Shown: positions 45,722 through 54,063, counted from the stretch's first letter. The stretch: 64,000 bases of DNA from JAUIIK01 sp963709995 (GCA_963709995.1 CAVPYN010000017.1:252529-316528); one strand, 5' to 3'. Notes: generated by a model not told the origin, from the sequence alone. A program made the numbers and translations.

Positions 45722-45745
45722 TGTACGTATATAGTGTACGTACAC
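45722..45745. promoter_or_regulatory. Palindrome and direct-repeat cluster, candidate operator
   Basis: TGTACGTA occurs twice, 13 bases apart, and the second copy is embedded in the perfect 12-bp palindrome GTGTACGTACAC (45734-45745). The right half TATATAGTGT also matches half of an NrdR box. Such density is unlikely by chance in this GC-rich sequence, but no binding protein can be assigned. Confidence 0.35.
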
Positions 45746-45794
45746 CTTTGTTCTTGACGGGGATGGCCGGGCTGCTGTGACAATAGGACAAGTC

Positions 45795-45823
45795 TTGACC
45801 ACCCGTGCTGACGTCGATACACT
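45795..45823 (+). promoter_or_regulatory. Sigma-70-type promoter candidate for the ribonucleotide reductase gene
   Basis: TTGACC (45795-45800) and TACACT (45818-45823) are separated by exactly 17 bases. Transcription would start near 45830, just before the NrdR-like box, giving a leader of about 220 bases. Confidence 0.45.
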
Positions 45824-45850
45824 AGATCTTGCGTCGTCGCAGCACACCCC

Positions 45851-45866
45851 ACACAAGATATGGTGG
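45851..45866 (+). promoter_or_regulatory. NrdR-box-like operator
   Basis: ACACAAGATATGGTGG matches 13 of 16 positions of the NrdR box consensus acaCwAtATaTwGtgt. NrdR is the ATP/dATP-sensing repressor of ribonucleotide reductase genes. The site lies about 200 bases upstream of the reductase start, between the two candidate promoters. NrdR boxes usually come in pairs; only a half-match exists at 45722-45737, so this is a probable single site. Confidence 0.5.
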
Positions 45867-45890
45867 CTGTAGATCTAATGTTCTGATTTC

Positions 45891-45899
45891 TGGTATACT
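45891..45899 (+). promoter_or_regulatory. Extended -10 promoter candidate (TGGTATACT)
   Basis: TG-G-TATACT is an extended -10 element with five of six consensus -10 bases. No good -35 hexamer is present 17 bases upstream, which extended -10 promoters tolerate. It would place the start point near 45906, downstream of the NrdR-like box. Confidence 0.45.
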
Positions 45900-46052
45900 T
45901 AGACGTTTCACCGTCCAGTGGCGAGGATAGGCGGCGAGTGAAGCGGCTTCGGAATTGTGCCGGAGATCATCGCTAGTCGTTATTCCGGAGAACTGACGGC
46001 CCCGCGCAGGCGAGTCGACGGGTCCGCATCCCGGTAGTGAAGGATCGAGGAA

Positions 46053-49000
46053 ATGGCAACCGATCCCATCAACCTGGAGCAGGACAGCTTCCAGAATCGG
46101 TCCGCGGCCGTCCGGCCCGGCGCACACGAGAGCGTTCGCGAAGGACTGAAGGTCACGCGACGCTACACGACCGAGGGGCAAGACCCTTACGACACCATCG
46201 AATGGGCGAGCCGCACCTCGCGGATCACCAATCCGGATGGCTCGGTCGTCTTCGAGATGAAGGACGCCGAGGTCCCGGCCACCTGGTCCCAGGTCGCGAC
46301 CGACATCATGGTCTCGAAGTATTTCCGCAAAGCCGGTGTGCCCCAGGTCGACGACGACGGCAACCCAATCCTCGACGAGGACGGGCAGCCAGTTCTCGGT
46401 CCGGAGCGCTCGGCCAAGCAGGTGATCTCACCGGCTCGCCGGCACCTGGCGTCACTGGGGCGAGCAGCACGACTATTTCGCCTCCGAAGAGGACGCCCAA
46501 GCGTTCTACGACGAACTGACCTACATGCTGGTCCACCAGATGGCCGCGCCGAATTCGCCGCAGTGGTTCAACACCGGTCTCAACTGGGCCTATGGCATCA
46601 CCGGCCCGACCCAGGGTCACTACTACGTCGATCCCGAAACCGGCGAGGTGATGCAGTCCGACGATGCCTACACCCATCCGCCGCCGCACGCCTGCTTCAT
46701 CCAGTCGGTCGAGGACGACCTCGTCGGCGATGGCGGCATCATGGATCTCTGACGCGCGAGGCCCGCGTCTTCAAATATGGCTCCGGCACCGGCACCAACT
46801 TCTCCCGCATCCGCGGCGAAGGCGAACCGCTCTCCGGTGGTGGCACTTCGTCGGGTCTGATGAGCTTCCTGAAGGTGGGCGACCGCGCAGCCGGCGCGAT
46901 CAAGAGCGGTGGCACGACCCGCCGGGCCGCCAAGATGGTCTTCGTCGATATCGACCATCCGGACATCGAGGAGTTCGTCACCTGGAAAGCGGACGAAGAG
47001 AAGAAGGTCGCGGCGCTGATCGCTGCCGGCTATTCGGCCGATTTCAATGGCGAGGCCTACCCGACCGTCTCCGGCCAGAACGCCAACAACTCGGTCCGGA
47101 TCACCAACGACTTCTTCGACGCCGTGCTCAACGACGAGGACTGGAATCTGATCCGCCGGACCGACGGCTCGGTCCACCAAACGATCAAGGCCCGCGAGCT
47201 CTGGGACGCAGATCGCCGACGCCGCCTGGACATGCGCCGATCCCGGTCTCCAGTACGACACGACGATCAACGAGTGGCACACCTGCCCGGAGTCGGGTCG
47301 GATCAACGCCAGCAACCCCTGCACCGAGTACATGTTCCTCGACAACACCGCCTGCAATCTCGCCACTCTCAACCTGATGACCTTCGTCGATTCGAGAACC
47401 GGAGTTCGACCTCGAGAGGCTTCAAGCACGCCATTCGCCTCTGGACGATGGTGCTCGAGATCAGCGTGCTGATGGCGCAGTTCCCGAGCGAGGAGATCGC
47501 CCGGCTCACCTATAACTTCCGCACGCTCGGTCTCGGCTACGCCAACCTCGGCACCGTGCTGATGCCATGGGCCTGCCCTACGACTCCGACGAGGCCCGCG
47601 CCATCTCGCCGCGATGACCGCGATCCTGACCGGCGAGAGCTACGCGACTTCCGCGGAGATGGCTCGCGAGTTCGGTCCATTCCGGGCTACGCCGAGAACG
47701 CCGCCCATATGCTCCGGGTCATCCGCAACCATCGCCGCGCGGCCTACAACGCCCCGCGAGGAGTACGAAGGCCTCTCCGTCTCCCGCCGGGCATCGATGC
47801 CCGCGACTGCCCGGCGGATCTGCTGGCGGCCGCCCGCGAAACCTGGGACCGCGCGCTCGAGCTGGGCGAAGCAGTACGGCTATCGCAACGCCCAGACGAC
47901 GCTGCTCGCGCCGACCGGCACGATCGGTCTGCTGATGGATTGCGACACGACCGGCGTCGAGCCGGACTTCGCGCTGGTGAAATTCAAGAAGCTGGCCGGC
48001 GGCGGCTATTTCAAGATCGCCAACCAGTCGATTGCTCCGGCGCTGCGCAACCTCGGCTACAGCGACGAGCAGGTCGAGGAGATTCTGCACCTACGTCCTC
48101 GGCACGCTGACGCTCGATGGCGCGCCGCACATCAATCGCGAGTCGCTGAAAGAACGCGGGTTGAACGATGACGACATCGACAAGATCAACCAGTCGCTGC
48201 CGGCGTCTTCGAGCTGCCCTTCGCCTTCAACTCCTGGACGCTCGGCGAAGACGCCCTGCGCCGGCTGGGTTTGACCGAGAAGGACTGGAACGCAGCCCGG
48301 CTTCGATCTCCTGCGCTCGATCGGCTTCACCGCCAGCAGATCGACGAAGCCAACGAGGACATCTGCGGCACGCAGACGGTCGAGGGCGCGCCACACCTCA
48401 AGGACGAGCATCTGCCCGTCTTCGACTCCGCCAATCGCTGCGGCAAGAAAGGCACGCGCTTCATCCACTACATCGGCCACGTCAAGATGATGGCGGCCGC
48501 CCAGCCTTTCCTCTCCGGCGCGATCTCCAAGACGATCAACATGCCGAACGAAGCGACGATCGAAGACATCAGGACGCCTACATGGCCGGTTGGGACTGGC
48601 GCTCAAAGCGATGGCGCTCTATCGCGACGGTTCGAAGCTCAGCCAGCCGCTCTCCTCCAAGTCCGACGCCAAGGAGGAAGAGGAAGAAGTCGAAGAGAGC
48701 AGTGGCCGAAGCTGCCGCGGCAGCGAGAACAAGCCAGCGGCCCTGCTGACGACCAACGTCGACGGCTTCCGCGCCGAGTCCGGCGCCCCGCTTGCCGGCC
48801 CGCCGCCGCGGGTTCACCCAGGAAGCACGGGTCGCCGGCCACAAGGTCTACCTGCGCACCGGTGAGTACGACGACGGCACACTCGGCGAGATCTTCATCG
48901 ACATGCACAAGGAAGGCGCGACTATCCGTTCGATGATCAACTGCTTCGCGATCGCCGTCTCGAAGGGTCTGCAGTACGGCGTGCCGCTGGACGAGTTCGT

Positions 49001-49529
49001 CGACACCTTCACCTTCACCCGCTTCGAGCCGCAGGGCATGGTCGAGGGCCATCCGAACATCAAGATGTCGACCTCGATCATCGACTATGTCTTCCGGGTG
49101 CTCGGTCACGAGTACCTCGGCCGGACGATCTGGTCCAGGTGCCGGACGAGCAGCACGAACCGATCTCCCCGCCGCAGCCGCCGGTGATCGAGGCGAAGCC
49201 GGCAGCCAGCTACGGAACGGCAATGGCCACAGTCACGGCAATGGCAGCGGGGCCGCGAAGCGTGCGCCGCGAGGGCGAAATGGAAGTCGTGGCCGTCGCC
49301 CGTCTGGAGCCACCCAAGTCCAAGGTCCAGACGACGACGCTCAGCATCGATGCCAGCGAGCATTTCGAAGTGAGCTAAGCGCTCGGCATCCGCCTCGAGC
49401 GGCATCGAAGCCCAGCTCAGCGCGATGATGGGTGATGCCCCGATGTGCGATGTCTGCGGCCACATCACCATCCGCAACGGCGCCTGCTACAAGTGCCTCA
49501 ACTGCGGCAACAGCCTCGGCTGTTCGTAG
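46053..49529 (+). pseudogene. nrdJ: Adenosylcobalamin-dependent (class II) ribonucleotide reductase, about twenty frame-breaking indels
   Basis: Reduces ribonucleotides to deoxyribonucleotides with B12. Read across frames, the whole protein of about 1,160 residues is present: N-terminal GPERSAKQVIS, then APNSPQWFNTGLNWAYG, GGIMDL-TREARVFKYGSGTGTNFS, INASNPCTEYMFLDNTACNLATLNL (active-site Asn-Pro-Cys-Thr-Glu), LLAPTGTIGLLMDCDTTGVEPDFALVK, FIHYIGHVKMMAAAQPFLSGAISKTINMP, a late domain GEIFIDMHKEGATIRSMINCFAIAVSKGLQYGVPLDEFVD, and the C-terminal zinc/redox tail CDVCGHITIRNGACYKCLNCGNSLGC ending at TAG 49527-49529. Indels of mostly one base lie near 46431, 46751, 47208, 47393, 47401, 47420, 47564, 47608, 47683, 47757, 47783, 47871, 48088, 48203, 48295, 48334, 48573, 48595, 48690-48800 (two or three), 49127 and 49376. 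Flanking genes are intact. Residues between breaks look unmutated, so sequence error is more likely than decay. Confidence 0.9.
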
Positions 49530-49559
49530 GCCGTTAGGGTATCCACGCTAGCCCATGTG

Positions 49560-49585
49560 ACGCCCCGGGAGTCTTCCCGGGGCGT
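49560..49585 (+). terminator. Rho-independent terminator after nrdJ
   Basis: Perfect 11-bp stem ACGCCCCGGGA / TCCCGGGGCGT with loop GTCT, followed by TTGT, 30 bases past the reductase stop. The T tract is short but the stem is very strong. Confidence 0.8.
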
Positions 49586-49653
49586 TTGTCGTGCCTGCTC
49601 ATCGTTTTGGGATGTCGCCGCGCTTGCAGCAGCCGGCGATATCGGCTCAGGAC

Positions 49654-49683
49654 TTGACGCCAACCTAAATATGTAGGTATCTT
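49654..49683 (+). promoter_or_regulatory. Promoter of the protoglobin gene
   Basis: TTGACG at 49654-49659 and TATCTT at 49678-49683, spacer 18 bases. The -10 region lies inside the 23-bp palindrome, so a bound regulator would block RNA polymerase. AAGGAGGT seven bases before the ATG gives a strong translation start. Confidence 0.6.
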
Positions 49684-49690
49684 ACATATT
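49668..49690. promoter_or_regulatory. Operator palindrome AATATGTA-N7-TACATATT
   Basis: Perfect 8-bp inverted arms, 7-base spacer. The outer half sites fit the AAnATGnA...TnCATnTT pattern of nitric-oxide-responsive NsrR operators and are also of the size expected for a MarR dimer. Overlap with the -10 region indicates repression. The MarR gene two genes downstream is the nearest candidate regulator. Confidence 0.6.
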
Positions 49691-49737
49691 AGTGACGATC
49701 ATGGGTACGCCCTATTCCACAGAAGGAGGTTTCGGGT

Positions 49738-50337
49738 ATGAGCGCAGACACCCCCGCGATTCCGGGCTATCGGTATGGAGACCCCTCCCTACCCGCAGCG
49801 ATGTTGTCAGCGGCAGAGTTCGAGCAGCTGAAAGCCGCGATGCTGTTTGGTGAGGATGATTTCGTCGCGCTACAGGAAGCAGGCGAGATTCTTGTGCCGC
49901 AAACAGATGACATATTGGATGTCTGGTATGGCTTCGTCGGTTCCAACGACTTCCTGTTGAACTACTTCTCGCGGCCGGATGGCCCGAGCGCCGGGTACCT
50001 GGAGCGGGTACGAGCGCGCTTCGGCCAGTGGATCGCCGATACCTGCCGTGCAGACTACGACGACGCCTGGCTCGCGTATCAGGATGAGATCGGCCGGCGC
50101 CACTACGCCGCCAAGAACGAAGCTGATAGCGAAGCCGCCTCCGGGACTCCGGCGATCATCCACTTCCGATACGTCAATGCCTTGATCTATCCGATCTACG
50201 CGACTGTCCGCCCGTTCCTCGAAAATGGCAGCAACGACCCGGCAAAGGTCGAGCGCATGCACCAGGCCTGGCTCAAATCGGTCTTGTTGCAAGTAACGCT
50301 CTGGGCACGCCCTTATACTCTGGATGGTGCCTGGTAG
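49738..50337 (+). CDS. Protoglobin domain protein
   Basis: A 199-residue single-domain protoglobin (PF11563), a haem protein of the globin superfamily that binds O2, CO or NO. The probable proximal haem ligand is His122 in DEIGRRHYAAKNE, at the position of the protoglobin F8 histidine; the N-terminal extension IPGYRYGDPSLPAAMLSAAEFEQLKAAMLF and the FVGSNDFLLNYFSRPDG segment are typical of the family, as is the C-terminal VERMHQAWLKSVLLQVTLWARPY. There is no attached signalling domain, so it is more likely a gas-binding or NO/peroxynitrite-detoxifying protein than a sensor. It sits between a palindromic promoter/operator and a MarR regulator gene 62 bases downstream. Confidence 0.92.
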   Translation: MSADTPAIPGYRYGDPSLPAAMLSAAEFEQLKAAMLFGEDDFVALQEAGEILVPQTDDILDVWYGFVGSNDFLLNYFSRPDGPSAGYLERVRARFGQWIADTCRADYDDAWLAYQDEIGRRHYAAKNEADSEAASGTPAIIHFRYVNALIYPIYATVRPFLENGSNDPAKVERMHQAWLKSVLLQVTLWARPYTLDGAW

Positions 50338-50399
50338 CTCGTAGCATCCAAGAACTACCGGTGTGATTGACGTAAGCGACGGAGAGGAGCACTGCATCG

Positions 50400-51005
50400 A
50401 TGGACCGACTGACGATGGCGTTGCTCCGAATCGGCCAGGCTACGCGCGTGGTCGGGTTGCAGGAGGCGCGTGAGGTCGGACTTACGCCGGTCCAGGCGCA
50501 GACACTCCTCTTCGTCAAGAACACCAAGAGCTTCGCTACCACGATTGGCCAGCTGGCGGCTCACCTCGGCGCGACGCACGTCAGCGCCGTCGGGGTGGTT
50601 AGCGGGCTCGTCGATCGTGGGCTGCTGGTTCGGGAGACCGCGGCGCACGATCGACGGGTGACGCTCCTCCGGTTGACGCCGAAGGGGGAAGCCGCTGCAT
50701 TGAGGCTCGCACGCTGGGGGCATCTCCTCAGCGATGCGCTCTCCGATCTCACGGATGAAGAACGCGCGGCCCTTGAGCGGGGGCTCGGCGGAATCGTCTG
50801 GAGCCTGCGAGCCGCTGGCCACCTGAGCGTTGCCGAGCCCTGCCGGGGATGCATCCACTTCAAGGAATCCGCAGCCCCGGACAGCAAAGAACCGCATTAT
50901 TGCGAGCTGATCGAAATCTTTCTCTCTGAAGGAGAGGCCCTGAAGGACTGTCCCGACCACACACACCCGGGACATGTCAGCGAAGAGGTTTCGATCCTCG
51001 ATTGA
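50400..51005 (+). CDS. MarR family regulator with a four-cysteine C-terminal tail
   Basis: A 201-residue winged-helix regulator. Residues 20-115 carry the MarR fold: LTPVQAQTLLFVKNTKS, then the recognition helix region ATTIGQLAAHLGATHVSAVGVVSGLVDRGLL and the wing VRETAAHDRRVTLLRLTPKG (the DxRxxxLxLT signature). The tail has Cys148, Cys151, Cys168 and Cys184 in CRGCIHFKES, PHYCEL and LKDCPDH, a pattern known from a subset of MarR proteins and suited to a zinc or iron-sulfur site. Encoded right after the protoglobin on the same strand, it probably controls the palindromic operator at 49668 in response to redox or NO; that link is inference. Confidence 0.9.
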   Translation: MDRLTMALLRIGQATRVVGLQEAREVGLTPVQAQTLLFVKNTKSFATTIGQLAAHLGATHVSAVGVVSGLVDRGLLVRETAAHDRRVTLLRLTPKGEAAALRLARWGHLLSDALSDLTDEERAALERGLGGIVWSLRAAGHLSVAEPCRGCIHFKESAAPDSKEPHYCELIEIFLSEGEALKDCPDHTHPGHVSEEVSILD

Positions 51006-51322
51006 TGCGACCATCTGGAGTTGAGCTACTCGGCCATCTCGCCCCCAGCGACATCGACGCCCAACCCAGTGTAATGTATGCAGCAAGGGCCTCGGCTGTT
51101 CCCTAAGTTTCACGTGCGTAAGTGGAGCGTGCACCCGGTCGATGATCGGGTTCTGTCTGGTCTTCAGCGCAAAGCCTTGAAGCTGTCTCTGGGTGCTCGC
51201 GAGTCTATCTGGCTTCACAGATGGCCTCCGCGAGCGAGCGCAGCGAGGAAATGTGCTGCTCATTACACCGGATGACCTCTATGCGCTGGGCGACGGGCTT
51301 GAACCTGTCTGAGCAGTGTGAA
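51006..51322. other. Intergenic region with a possible orphan coding fragment
   Basis: 317 bases between convergent genes. On the minus strand, 51205 to about 51320 reads RFKPVAQRIEVIRCNEQHIS, then SLRSLAEAICEAR and a stop, which has the look of the C-terminal end of a protein such as a restriction specificity subunit, but nothing upstream in that frame fits because the nucleotidyltransferase gene occupies it. No terminator is obvious. Confidence 0.4.
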
Positions 51323-52024
51323 TCACCGACCCGCTGCCAGCCGCGCCTGTCTCCTTGCGTCAGTGAGTATTGCCGCGATCGCGGCCTTCTGGCCGCTGCC
51401 AGCCACATCAACCAACGAGCGCAGAGCTTTGTCCAGATCATCAAGATCACGAATCGAGTTTGATGCGTGGAGCCTCGACCTACAGGTGGCATAAAAGCGC
51501 TCATACTCTCGATTGAGGAAGACGATGAAGTCGCCATCGCCCCTCAACACCTTCTTGATCCCGATGAACGACATGCAGATCAGGAAGTCGATGCGTTCGC
51601 GTCGGTCCTCGGTGACTAGGGCGTCCTTGTCGAGCGTCCACGGGCCACGCGGAAGCGCCTGGCTACCCGAGAGATGACGGGCTTCCGGGAGGATGACGCT
51701 CGTCGACTCCGACGCAAGATAGTAGTCACACTGAATCAGGACGTCGCCGATGCAGTGGATGACCATCGTGTAGGAACCACCGAGAGGTCGGTTGCGCGGA
51801 GCTTCGTGGTGAATGAGGATATCGGCGATACTGCCGAAGATCTCGAAACGGCGTGCGACCAGGGCGTGAATCTTGTCGTCGGGGACTGTGATCCAGAGAT
51901 CGATGTCGCTCAGGTGGTCGCCGTCTCTACGCGCCAGCGAGCCGAAGAGATGTATGGCAGTCGCAGATTCGGCCTGAAACTGGCGGACGGCACGGTTCAG
52001 AAGTTCGTCCCGTTCTGCGATCAC
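51323..52024 (-). CDS. Nucleotidyltransferase domain protein
   Basis: A 233-residue protein with the minimal nucleotidyltransferase motif LFGSLARRDGDHLSDIDLW (GS-x(n)-D-x-D) near residue 27, matching DNA polymerase beta-type transferases including aminoglycoside nucleotidyltransferases and MNT toxins-antitoxins partners. A third acidic residue may be in VLIQCDYYLAS near residue 98. The C-terminal half is helical (FLICMSFIGIKKVLRGDGDFIVFLNREYERFYATCRSRLHA), resembling kanamycin-nucleotidyltransferase-like C-terminal domains. The first possible start is TTG 52039; GTG 52024 is preferred because GGAAAG lies seven bases before it. It follows the MFS gene by 45 bases on the same strand, so a transport/modification pair for a drug is conceivable but unproven. 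Confidence 0.85.
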   Translation of the reverse strand: MIAERDELLNRAVRQFQAESATAIHLFGSLARRDGDHLSDIDLWITVPDDKIHALVARRFEIFGSIADILIHHEAPRNRPLGGSYTMVIHCIGDVLIQCDYYLASESTSVILPEARHLSGSQALPRGPWTLDKDALVTEDRRERIDFLICMSFIGIKKVLRGDGDFIVFLNREYERFYATCRSRLHASNSIRDLDDLDKALRSLVDVAGSGQKAAIAAILTDARRQARLAAGR

Positions 52025-52069
52025 GATAGTGCTTTCCAACGTTGTTCATGTCAGCTAGGCATTCGCAGC

Positions 52070-53323
52070 TTAGACCACTTGGACGACGGACTCCCGCACC
52101 GCCAGATAGCGACGGACGAAGAGCATGGCGATGGCGAGGGGGATGATGCCGGCCATCGCGGCCAGGAGCGGAAGGGCCGGATCGACGACGTACAGAGCGC
52201 CGGCGATGAAGGGGGCGACCGCGTAACCGCCGCCGCCGAGCACTTCCAGGAACGCGAAGGCGCGCGATCGCAAGCGTCCTGGCGTCACCTCGCTGATCGC
52301 AGCGTAGATAAGGCTCCAGGAGACGAGGTAGCCGCCGCGGAAGAGGAACGCCAGCCCGAAGATCCAGAGGCTCCCGCCGAAGTAGAACAACAAGAACGCG
52401 ACCGGGCACAGCAGCGTCGAAAGCAGCAGCGCGTTCCAGGGCCTGGACAGCACCTTAATGCGCGCTATCGCAACGCCGAGGATCACGCTGCCGAGCGCGA
52501 AGACCGAGCCGAATTGGCCGATGGCGCGGATGCCGACCCCATGCACGTCCTGTAAGTAGTTGGGCACGAGTGTAAATCCGGTCGTCAAGACGAGCAGCAG
52601 GGCCATGAAGATGCCGCAAACAATGAGAATCGGCCGGTAGGAGAGCACTTCGCGGTAGCCCCCGCTCCTCTCGTCGGTAGCGGATAGCTCGACCGGCCGC
52701 AAGCGCGTGAAGAACAGCACCGAGACGGCCCCCGCGGCGGCGGCAGCGAAAAAGATCGCCCGCAGCGCAACTCCGTCAGCAAGCGGGCCGGCCAGCAGCG
52801 GCGAGATGATCAACGCAGCGCTGGGTCCAACGGTATAGATCAAGGTGAAGGCGCGCGTGCGCGTCGCGTCGTCGGAGGAGTCGGCAATCGCCTTCGAGAT
52901 GACCGGAAACGAAACGTTCCCGATCGACATGATCAGAATAGCTGGCAGCAGTTGCCACCACTCCTGTGCAAGGCCATACAACACGAGCCCGAGCACGGTC
53001 ATGCTGCGCCCACCAACAATCAACGTGCGCATCGGAATGCGGTCGGCGATCCAGCCGGCGGGCGCGAGGAAGAGAAGACGCACCAGCCCCTGGATGCCGA
53101 TGACGACGCCGACCAGGCCCGGCGACGCGCCGAGCGACTCGATGTAAAGGGGGTTGAGCGTCTGGTAGAAGCCGACCGACAGCTCATTGAAGAGCATCGC
53201 CCAGAAGATGACGGTGTTGGTATGAGCCAGTCCGAGACCGGGCCTGTGCAGGCGCCGCTCGCTGATGGGACGCCTGGCCACCCTGCGGCGTCGACTTGTT
53301 TTTTCGGACTCTGCCACGCTCAC
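52070..53323 (-). CDS. MFS transporter
   Basis: A 417-residue, 12-helix transporter. It has a basic N-terminus (EKTSRRRRVARRPISERRLHRPG), first helix TNTVIFWAMLFNELSVGFYQTLNPLYIESLGASP, loop-2-3 motif APAGWIADRIPMRTLIV and a central loop with ERSGGYREVL before helix 7. Its helix 1 and overall order resemble the MFS protein at 4.7-6.1 kb. The open frame continues 100 codons upstream without membrane or family character; GTG 53323 (or GTG 53317) is the likely start. It probably forms an operon with the nucleotidyltransferase downstream. Drug or sugar efflux are typical for this group. Confidence 0.88.
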   Translation of the reverse strand: MSVAESEKTSRRRRVARRPISERRLHRPGLGLAHTNTVIFWAMLFNELSVGFYQTLNPLYIESLGASPGLVGVVIGIQGLVRLLFLAPAGWIADRIPMRTLIVGGRSMTVLGLVLYGLAQEWWQLLPAILIMSIGNVSFPVISKAIADSSDDATRTRAFTLIYTVGPSAALIISPLLAGPLADGVALRAIFFAAAAAGAVSVLFFTRLRPVELSATDERSGGYREVLSYRPILIVCGIFMALLLVLTTGFTLVPNYLQDVHGVGIRAIGQFGSVFALGSVILGVAIARIKVLSRPWNALLLSTLLCPVAFLLFYFGGSLWIFGLAFLFRGGYLVSWSLIYAAISEVTPGRLRSRAFAFLEVLGGGGYAVAPFIAGALYVVDPALPLLAAMAGIIPLAIAMLFVRRYLAVRESVVQVV

Positions 53324-53436
53324 CCCACATCGGGCAAACAAAAGGGTCGCGCCAGGAGTGGCGCGGTGAACTGTAGCAAGTACGAACCTACTGATGGACG
53401 ATTTCCACGGAGCCAGGAGCGTCCTCTGATACGCTG

Positions 53437-53468
53437 AAGAGGCTTCCGGCAATAGCCGGAAGCCTCTT
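53437..53468. terminator. Very strong hairpin between cupin and MFS genes
   Basis: Perfect 14-bp inverted repeat AAGAGGCTTCCGGC / GCCGGAAGCCTCTT with loop AATA. It lies 40 bases past the stop of the minus-strand cupin gene. Neither side has a clear T run, but the stem is stronger than any other in the window apart from the nrdJ terminator. Confidence 0.6.
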
Positions 53469-53507
53469 GAACAATCACCCACCTGTGCGTGGTAAGCAGG
53501 GCTCGGA

Positions 53508-54005
53508 TCAGGCTGCGGAAGGCGGGAGCATCTCGATGCCGTATTTGACACATGCAGCCATGACCCGGTCGAAGCCTGGCGGGCCATCCGGAGCGCCAGG
53601 GTTGAGTGGGTCATCAACAGGGACACCGGCTTCGGCGAAGAAATGCTCGTGGACGCCGCCAGGCATCGTCATCACAAGTGTCCGGCCGGCCGTCTCGCCG
53701 ATGATCCGAAATCCATGCGGGGTGCCGCGGATAATCCGCGCATAATCACCCGGGCCAAGCCGGTGTTCCTCGTTACCGATCTTGAAGATGTACTGCCCTT
53801 CGAGCACGTAGAACGTTTCGTCGTCGTTGTGTTCGATGTGCGGCGGCACGCCAGTTCCCGGTGGTGTGCGGACTTCGAACATCGCGTACGCGCCACCGGT
53901 GTCTTCGCCAGTCGCGATGAACGTCACAATGTCGCTAATCACCCGGTAGCTCTTGCCGGCGTTGGCCTTGACTGTTCCGGGTAGAACCTGCTGCTGGAGC
54001 ACCAT
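53508..54005 (-). CDS. Cupin domain protein
   Basis: A 165-residue single-domain cupin. Motif 1 is PPHIEHNDDETFYVLEGQYIFKIG (G-x5-H-x-H-like with His, Glu), near residues 60-83, and motif 2 is RIIRGTPHGFRIIG near residue 99, giving a probable three-residue metal site. This arrangement is common in quercetinase-like and regulatory cupins. ATG 54005 is preceded by AAAGGAGG five bases upstream, so the longer frame to 54047 is rejected. It is divergently transcribed from the TetR gene with only 64 bases between the start codons, so TetR probably controls it. Substrate unknown. Confidence 0.92.
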   Translation of the reverse strand: MVLQQQVLPGTVKANAGKSYRVISDIVTFIATGEDTGGAYAMFEVRTPPGTGVPPHIEHNDDETFYVLEGQYIFKIGNEEHRLGPGDYARIIRGTPHGFRIIGETAGRTLVMTMPGGVHEHFFAEAGVPVDDPLNPGAPDGPPGFDRVMAACVKYGIEMLPPSAA

Positions 54006-54035
54006 TTCAACCTCCTTTGGTTGATAATAAGACCG

Positions 54036-54063
54036 TTGTCTCACCATGAGACTATGGTATCAT
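54036..54063 (+). promoter_or_regulatory. Promoter of the TetR gene, leaderless
   Basis: TTGTCT (54036-54041) and TATCAT (54058-54063) with a 16-base spacer. The -10 box ends six bases before the ATG at 54070, so the transcript would begin at the start codon; there is no ribosome binding site in front of that ATG. On the other strand TATTAT (54024-54029) is a candidate -10 for the cupin gene. Confidence 0.5.
54038..54052. promoter_or_regulatory. TetR operator candidate GTCTC-N5-GAGAC
   Basis: Perfect 5-bp arms with a 5-base centre (GTCTCACCATGAGAC), placed inside the promoter between -35 and -10 and midway between divergent cupin and TetR genes. This is the classical position for an autorepressor site. 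Confidence 0.5.

Larger units (their letters stand above)
45215..46052. other. Long gene-free region upstream of the ribonucleotide reductase
   Basis: About 840 bases with no convincing gene on either strand; a 108-codon minus-strand frame at 45530-45856 lacks protein character. The stretch contains a repeated TGTACGTA (45722-45729 and 45735-45742), a 12-bp perfect palindrome, two promoter candidates and an NrdR-box-like site, listed separately. The left end should hold the promoter of the sigma-factor gene. Confidence 0.6.

Noticed and set aside
45530..45856. 108-codon minus-strand frame in the region before nrdJ
   Set aside because: No ribosome binding site, no domain character, and it runs through the candidate promoter elements.
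45905..46052. Cobalamin riboswitch in front of the B12-dependent reductase
   Set aside because: CAGTGGC at 45916-45922 is the reverse complement of the B12-box core, and the other conserved riboswitch elements are not in the right order on either strand.
46053..49529. Inteins or small introns as the cause of the reductase frame breaks
   Set aside because: Breaks are of one or two bases, with no inserted protein or RNA sequence between conserved blocks.
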